Below, one piece after another: positions 16,491 to 19,586 of a stretch of 19,586 nt of DNA. The first letter of the stretch is position 1. Every line of letters begins with the position of its first letter. The notes below the pieces were generated by a model. The model was given only the letters and a program-made list of their open reading frames with translations. It was not told the origin of the DNA and did not search any database. A program made the translations under genes and the position numbers. The stretch comes from Actinomycetota bacterium (lineage in GTDB: Bacteria > Actinomycetota > Actinomycetes > Actinomycetales > Actinomycetaceae): assembly GCA_019425105.1 (NCBI GenBank), contig JAHYYD010000010.1, positions 1 to 19,586 on the forward strand, given 5' to 3'.

Positions 16491-18053
16491 GTGCGTGACA
16501 TGGTGGTGTGGGTGCCCGACTGGCCGGTCCACTGCCTCGTGGTTGACCTGCCGCCGGGTGGGGCCGGGGCCGTCGTGCATGCTGAACGCATCCAGGTAGC
16601 CAGCGCGGCGGCTCGGCGGGCTGGCGTCAGGAGCGGCATGAGCGTACGGGAGGCGACTTTTTTATGCCCCGACCTCCTCTGTCTGCCTCGCGATCCCGAT
16701 CGCGAGGCCAGGGCATTTAGCGCGGTTATTGACGCCTTCGACTCAGTAGCGGCTGGGGTTCAGTGCATGCGTCCGGGCCTGGCCAGGTGTCGGGTGCGGG
16801 GCCCGGCTCGTTGGTACGGAAGCGAAGAGGCCGCCGCCTCGGCTCTGGTGTCGGCGATCGAGGAGGCTGTCGGAGTCGAATGCTTCGTCGGCATTGCAGA
16901 CGGTCCGGTTGCGTCCCTGAAAGCGGCGCGTGAGGGACGTATCGTTCCTCCCGAGGAAACCCAATCATTCCTGGGACACATACCGTTACGCGAGGTTCTT
17001 CGCTCTGTTTCTCCCGCAATGGGCAGCAGAGCATCGAATACTGTCGAGCTCTTGCAAGGCCTAGGGGTCCATACCTGCGCGGATTTTCTTAGCCTTGGTC
17101 GCGGTCGCGTGTGTGAGCGTTTCGGGGACGTTGGCGACGCGCTCTGGATCCTTGCATCTGGAGGCGAACACACCGGTGCTTCGGCTGATCGTATCCAGCC
17201 TGACATTGCGGTGCAGTGCGATATTGATTCCGGTGGAGAATCCATCGACACGATGATGGTTCCCATTCAGCGCATTGCACGAAAACTGTCGCACAAGTTG
17301 GCGCAGGGTGGGCTCGTCTCGCAGACGCTGCGCATTGACGTAGAAGACGCAGGGGACGGGCAACGCACTCGCACGTGGAGCGGATGCGATCTGTGGGCTC
17401 CCGATGATGTCGCGCTTCGCGTTCGATGGACGCTGGCGGGATGGACGTCTGGCGTCGATGGTCCCAGTGGTGCTGTAGCCAGCATCCGCGTCACCGCATG
17501 CGATCCCCGGGAGGGACAGGGTGCGACCGCACTGTGGGGACGAGGAGACCGCGAGCGCGACGTATCGCGCAGTGTCGTGCGCATCCAGGGTATGGCGGGG
17601 CCGGATGCGCTCCTCGTTCCGCGGGTGCAGGGTGGTTATGATCCTCGTAGTCGCGTGGTAATGGCCAGATGGGGCAGTGAGCCTCGCCTGCGTTCGTGTG
17701 AGGGGGCGTGGGAGGGGCGCATTGCTCAGCCTCCGGCGACGCTTTTTGACGAGCCCGTACGCGTGAGGGTGGTGAGTGCTTCGGGTGTGTTCGATGACGT
17801 GCGTGTTGATCATCGGGGAGCCTTGAGCGCGACACCCGCCTATGTCGTCGAAGCCCACGACCCGACACTGTCCACGCCCGGGAGGGGGCGACGCATCGCG
17901 GTCGTGCGCGTGGTGGGTCCCTGGCCGGTGTGGGGACGTTGGTGGGCCGAGGAGCGCCCGCGCGCCTACATGAGGGTGTTGCTTGAGGATGGCCGGGATG
18001 CGCTCCTTGTTTGGCAGGGAGGGGAGTGGGCGATGGAAGGAGTGACCCAGTGA
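16491..18053 (+). CDS. imuB: ImuB-like catalytically inactive Y-family polymerase protein
   Basis: A 520-residue protein that starts at GTG 16491, directly after the imuA stop, or at ATG 16500. N-terminal VVWVPDWPVHCLVV and AARRAGVRSGMSVREATFLCP are ImuB-type versions of the polymerase palm and fingers. Where active Y-polymerases have the SxDEAF triad, this one reads MRPGLARC (about 93-100), so the catalytic acids are missing and it is an adaptor. LLQGLGVHTCADFLSLGRGRV is the thumb helix-hairpin. The C-terminal GPWPVWGRWW...EGVTQ tail matches actinobacterial ImuB. Its family role is to link DnaE2 and the beta clamp for translesion synthesis. No dnaE2 is present in the window. Confidence 0.9.
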   Translation: MRDMVVWVPDWPVHCLVVDLPPGGAGAVVHAERIQVASAAARRAGVRSGMSVREATFLCPDLLCLPRDPDREARAFSAVIDAFDSVAAGVQCMRPGLARCRVRGPARWYGSEEAAASALVSAIEEAVGVECFVGIADGPVASLKAAREGRIVPPEETQSFLGHIPLREVLRSVSPAMGSRASNTVELLQGLGVHTCADFLSLGRGRVCERFGDVGDALWILASGGEHTGASADRIQPDIAVQCDIDSGGESIDTMMVPIQRIARKLSHKLAQGGLVSQTLRIDVEDAGDGQRTRTWSGCDLWAPDDVALRVRWTLAGWTSGVDGPSGAVASIRVTACDPREGQGATALWGRGDRERDVSRSVVRIQGMAGPDALLVPRVQGGYDPRSRVVMARWGSEPRLRSCEGAWEGRIAQPPATLFDEPVRVRVVSASGVFDDVRVDHRGALSATPAYVVEAHDPTLSTPGRGRRIAVVRVVGPWPVWGRWWAEERPRAYMRVLLEDGRDALLVWQGGEWAMEGVTQ

Positions 18054-18058
18054 GCCGG

Positions 18059-18086
18059 TGACGGGCGCTGGTGCGTGCCGTAGACT
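18059..18086 (+). promoter_or_regulatory. Promoter of the SWIM-domain gene, probably leaderless
   Basis: GTGACG (18059-18064) and TAGACT (18081-18086) are 16 bp apart, and the ATG at 18093 follows after 6 nt, where a TAnnnT promoter would start transcription. The purines right before the ATG (GAAAGG) are too close to serve as a spaced ribosome binding site. The -35 overlaps the end of imuB. Confidence 0.5.
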
Positions 18087-18092
18087 GAAAGG

Positions 18093-19586
18093 ATGGTATC
18101 GCTGTCGCTGAGTGAAACGCTGGCCTCGCTGTCGGATGACGATGTGATGGCCCTCGTCGGCCCGGCGACGTGGGCAAACGGTCTGCGTTTGGCACGCAGC
18201 GGTGCGGTGCGTGAATTTTCTTGGGATGAGGTCGGCGAACGAGCTGAGGCGCGTGTCAAAGAGGCGGGGCTGACGTATCGTGTGCGTGTCGAACAGGGGG
18301 TGCTGCGTCCATCGCTCTCATGCGCATGCCCGCTTCGAGGCGACTGCCCGCATGCGGTTGCCGCGCTTATCGTCGGACGTGAGGATGCCCGCGAGAAGCG
18401 TCGCACTGTGCCCGAATGGAGCCGGGTTCTTGAGCAGATGCTGGGAGCAGATCGCGACCATCTGGGCGATCCCTTGGCCCTCGTTGTTGATGCCCATGAT
18501 CCCGGCGTCGAGCCGTCTCTCGTTCCTCTTCGCCGTGGCTCCTCGTCGGCGTGGACGACGAAGCGCGCCTCGTGGCTCGATCTGACGGCAACCCAGTGGG
18601 CGTCGGTGACCGATGGTCTTGATCCGACGCATGTCTCGCTGATGCGCGAGGGCTACCGCCTGTCTCGAGAGTCGCGTTCGTGGCATTCGCGTACGGAAGT
18701 GACGCTCAGCTCGCTGGGAGAGCATGCATACGCGTGGCTGGCGCGCTTGGTGCGAGCTGGGGTGGAGCTGTATGCGTCGCCCGAGGCGCGCGACCGGGTG
18801 GTGCTGTCTCATACGACGTGGGATGCGGACATCGATGTGCGCGCTGACGATGGCGGCCTTGACGTCAGAGTTGTTGCGCGTAACGGAGATGACGTGGTGA
18901 CCAGGCCTCGCATCGACCGCGATGCGGGTGTTCTACTGCTCGATGGAGGGCGGACGATTGCGCGCATCGAGGGGCTGGCGACCCTCGACGGCTTTCCTCT
19001 CGATCGCGCTGTGCATATTCCCTCGGCGGACGTCGCTGAGTTTCGAGGATCGTGGCTGCCGGCGCTTCTGCGGCGTTTTTCGATGGCGTCCTCCGACGGG
19101 AGTTTCGACGCGCAGGCGCGGCCGGATGTCTCCCTCGTTGGCACGGTGCGCCGCGATGGAGAGTCTGTTGCTGTGCGTTGGTGGGCGGAGTATGAGCAGG
19201 GCGCGTCGCGCTCGCGCACTCCTGTGGCCCACTGTATGAAGGATGAGGCCGTGGCGCAGATTGTGCGCCGCGTCGAGTCGTGGGGGAGTGTACCGGATGC
19301 GGATCTGTGGACGCCCCCACCGCGTACGGGGCACCTGTCGCCGTGGCAAGTCCCTGCTTTCTTGGAACAGATCGTTAGCGCCGAGGGGCCAGATGGCCTC
19401 GTGTGGGATGTTGCGGAGGATGTACGCGCGATTGATGTGCGAGAAGACGGCTGTGACGTCGAGCTAAGCATTGATCCTGCCCAGCGCGACTGGTTCGACC
19501 TGAATGTGCGGTTGCGCCTGGGCACCGTCACGATCAGTGTGCGCGAGGCGCTTGAGGCACTAGCCAGCGGTCAGGACTATGTCGAG
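18093..19586 (+). CDS. SWIM zinc-finger protein, N-terminal part of a probable SNF2-type helicase (truncated by window)
   Basis: An uninterrupted frame from ATG 18093 to the window end, 498 codons with no stop, so the gene continues beyond. Near the N-terminus C77-x-C79-x5-C85-x-H87 is a SWIM zinc finger (CxCx(n)CxH), preceded by VRVEQGVLRPSLS. The rest seen so far is a mixed region rich in Asp/Arg/Trp, such as SPWQVPAFLEQIVSAEG. No ATPase motif is reached. In actinobacteria this arrangement usually precedes an SNF2/DEAD-like helicase domain, which is the basis of the inference. The gene has its own promoter 39 bp after imuB and is not clearly SOS-controlled. Confidence 0.75.
   Translation, partial: MVSLSLSETLASLSDDDVMALVGPATWANGLRLARSGAVREFSWDEVGERAEARVKEAGLTYRVRVEQGVLRPSLSCACPLRGDCPHAVAALIVGREDAREKRRTVPEWSRVLEQMLGADRDHLGDPLALVVDAHDPGVEPSLVPLRRGSSSAWTTKRASWLDLTATQWASVTDGLDPTHVSLMREGYRLSRESRSWHSRTEVTLSSLGEHAYAWLARLVRAGVELYASPEARDRVVLSHTTWDADIDVRADDGGLDVRVVARNGDDVVTRPRIDRDAGVLLLDGGRTIARIEGLATLDGFPLDRAVHIPSADVAEFRGSWLPALLRRFSMASSDGSFDAQARPDVSLVGTVRRDGESVAVRWWAEYEQGASRSRTPVAHCMKDEAVAQIVRRVESWGSVPDADLWTPPPRTGHLSPWQVPAFLEQIVSAEGPDGLVWDVAEDVRAIDVREDGCDVELSIDPAQRDWFDLNVRLRLGTVTISVREALEALASGQDYVE

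Noticed and set aside
17061..19531. Long minus-strand frames opposite imuB and the SWIM-domain gene (17061-17858, 17491-18195, 18809-19531)
   Set aside because: Arg/Pro/Ser-rich compositions without motifs, opposite well-supported plus-strand coding sequence.

Overview
The window looks like chromosomal DNA from a high-GC actinobacterium, most likely of the Actinomyces/Schaalia type. This is an inference from gene content: an Rv1473-like ABC-F protein, a DUF4191 membrane protein near an Ala/Pro-rich multi-lipoyl E2 gene, a LexA-box-preceded ImuA/ImuB pair, and several starts that sit 6-7 nt after a TAnnnT -10 box, as leaderless actinobacterial mRNAs do. I see no rRNA, tRNA, CRISPR array, transposase, prophage gene or origin. 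Almost all the sequence is coding, and no gene-free gap exceeds about 210 bp.

Layout. Positions 1-43 hold the first codons of an unidentified minus-strand gene. Positions 95-3027 (minus) are a compact operon: a queuosine-precursor transporter (YhhQ/VUT family), tRNA-guanine transglycosylase, and a membrane-anchored zinc metallopeptidase. Positions 3172-4782 (plus) encode an ABC-F ATPase, closed by a strong hairpin. Positions 4874-8590 (minus) are a polar amino-acid ABC importer: two tandem, very similar lipoprotein substrate-binding proteins, then one permease and one ATPase. Each binding-protein gene has its own upstream array of TGCAT/ATGCA elements, and both arrays share the same composite dyad. 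Positions 8734-9426 (minus) encode a DUF4191 membrane protein, and divergently 9532-10872 (plus) encodes a kinase-like membrane protein with degraded catalytic motifs.

Positions 10937-14087 (minus) carry lpd and a two-lipoyl-domain dihydrolipoamide acyltransferase (E3 and E2 of a 2-oxoacid dehydrogenase complex). The E2 gene contains a highly repetitive Ala-Pro linker. Positions 14300-14791 (plus) encode a small four-helix membrane protein. Positions 14880-15874 (minus) hold a PEBP-like protein gene and trmL. Positions 16005-18053 (plus) are an ImuA-ImuB mutagenesis cassette behind a LexA box. Positions 18093 to the end (plus) are the N-terminal part of a SWIM zinc-finger protein, probably an SNF2-type helicase, cut by the window edge.

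How the genes fit together. tgt and the transporter suggest salvage of a queuine-type base. lpd and sucB form one transcription unit. The four importer genes form one system with two alternative binding proteins. imuA and imuB abut exactly and are SOS-controlled in appearance. No wholly new multi-gene system is evident. The signals most worth follow-up are the paired composite operators of the importer, the kinase-like membrane protein, and the repeat-driven structure of the E2 gene.
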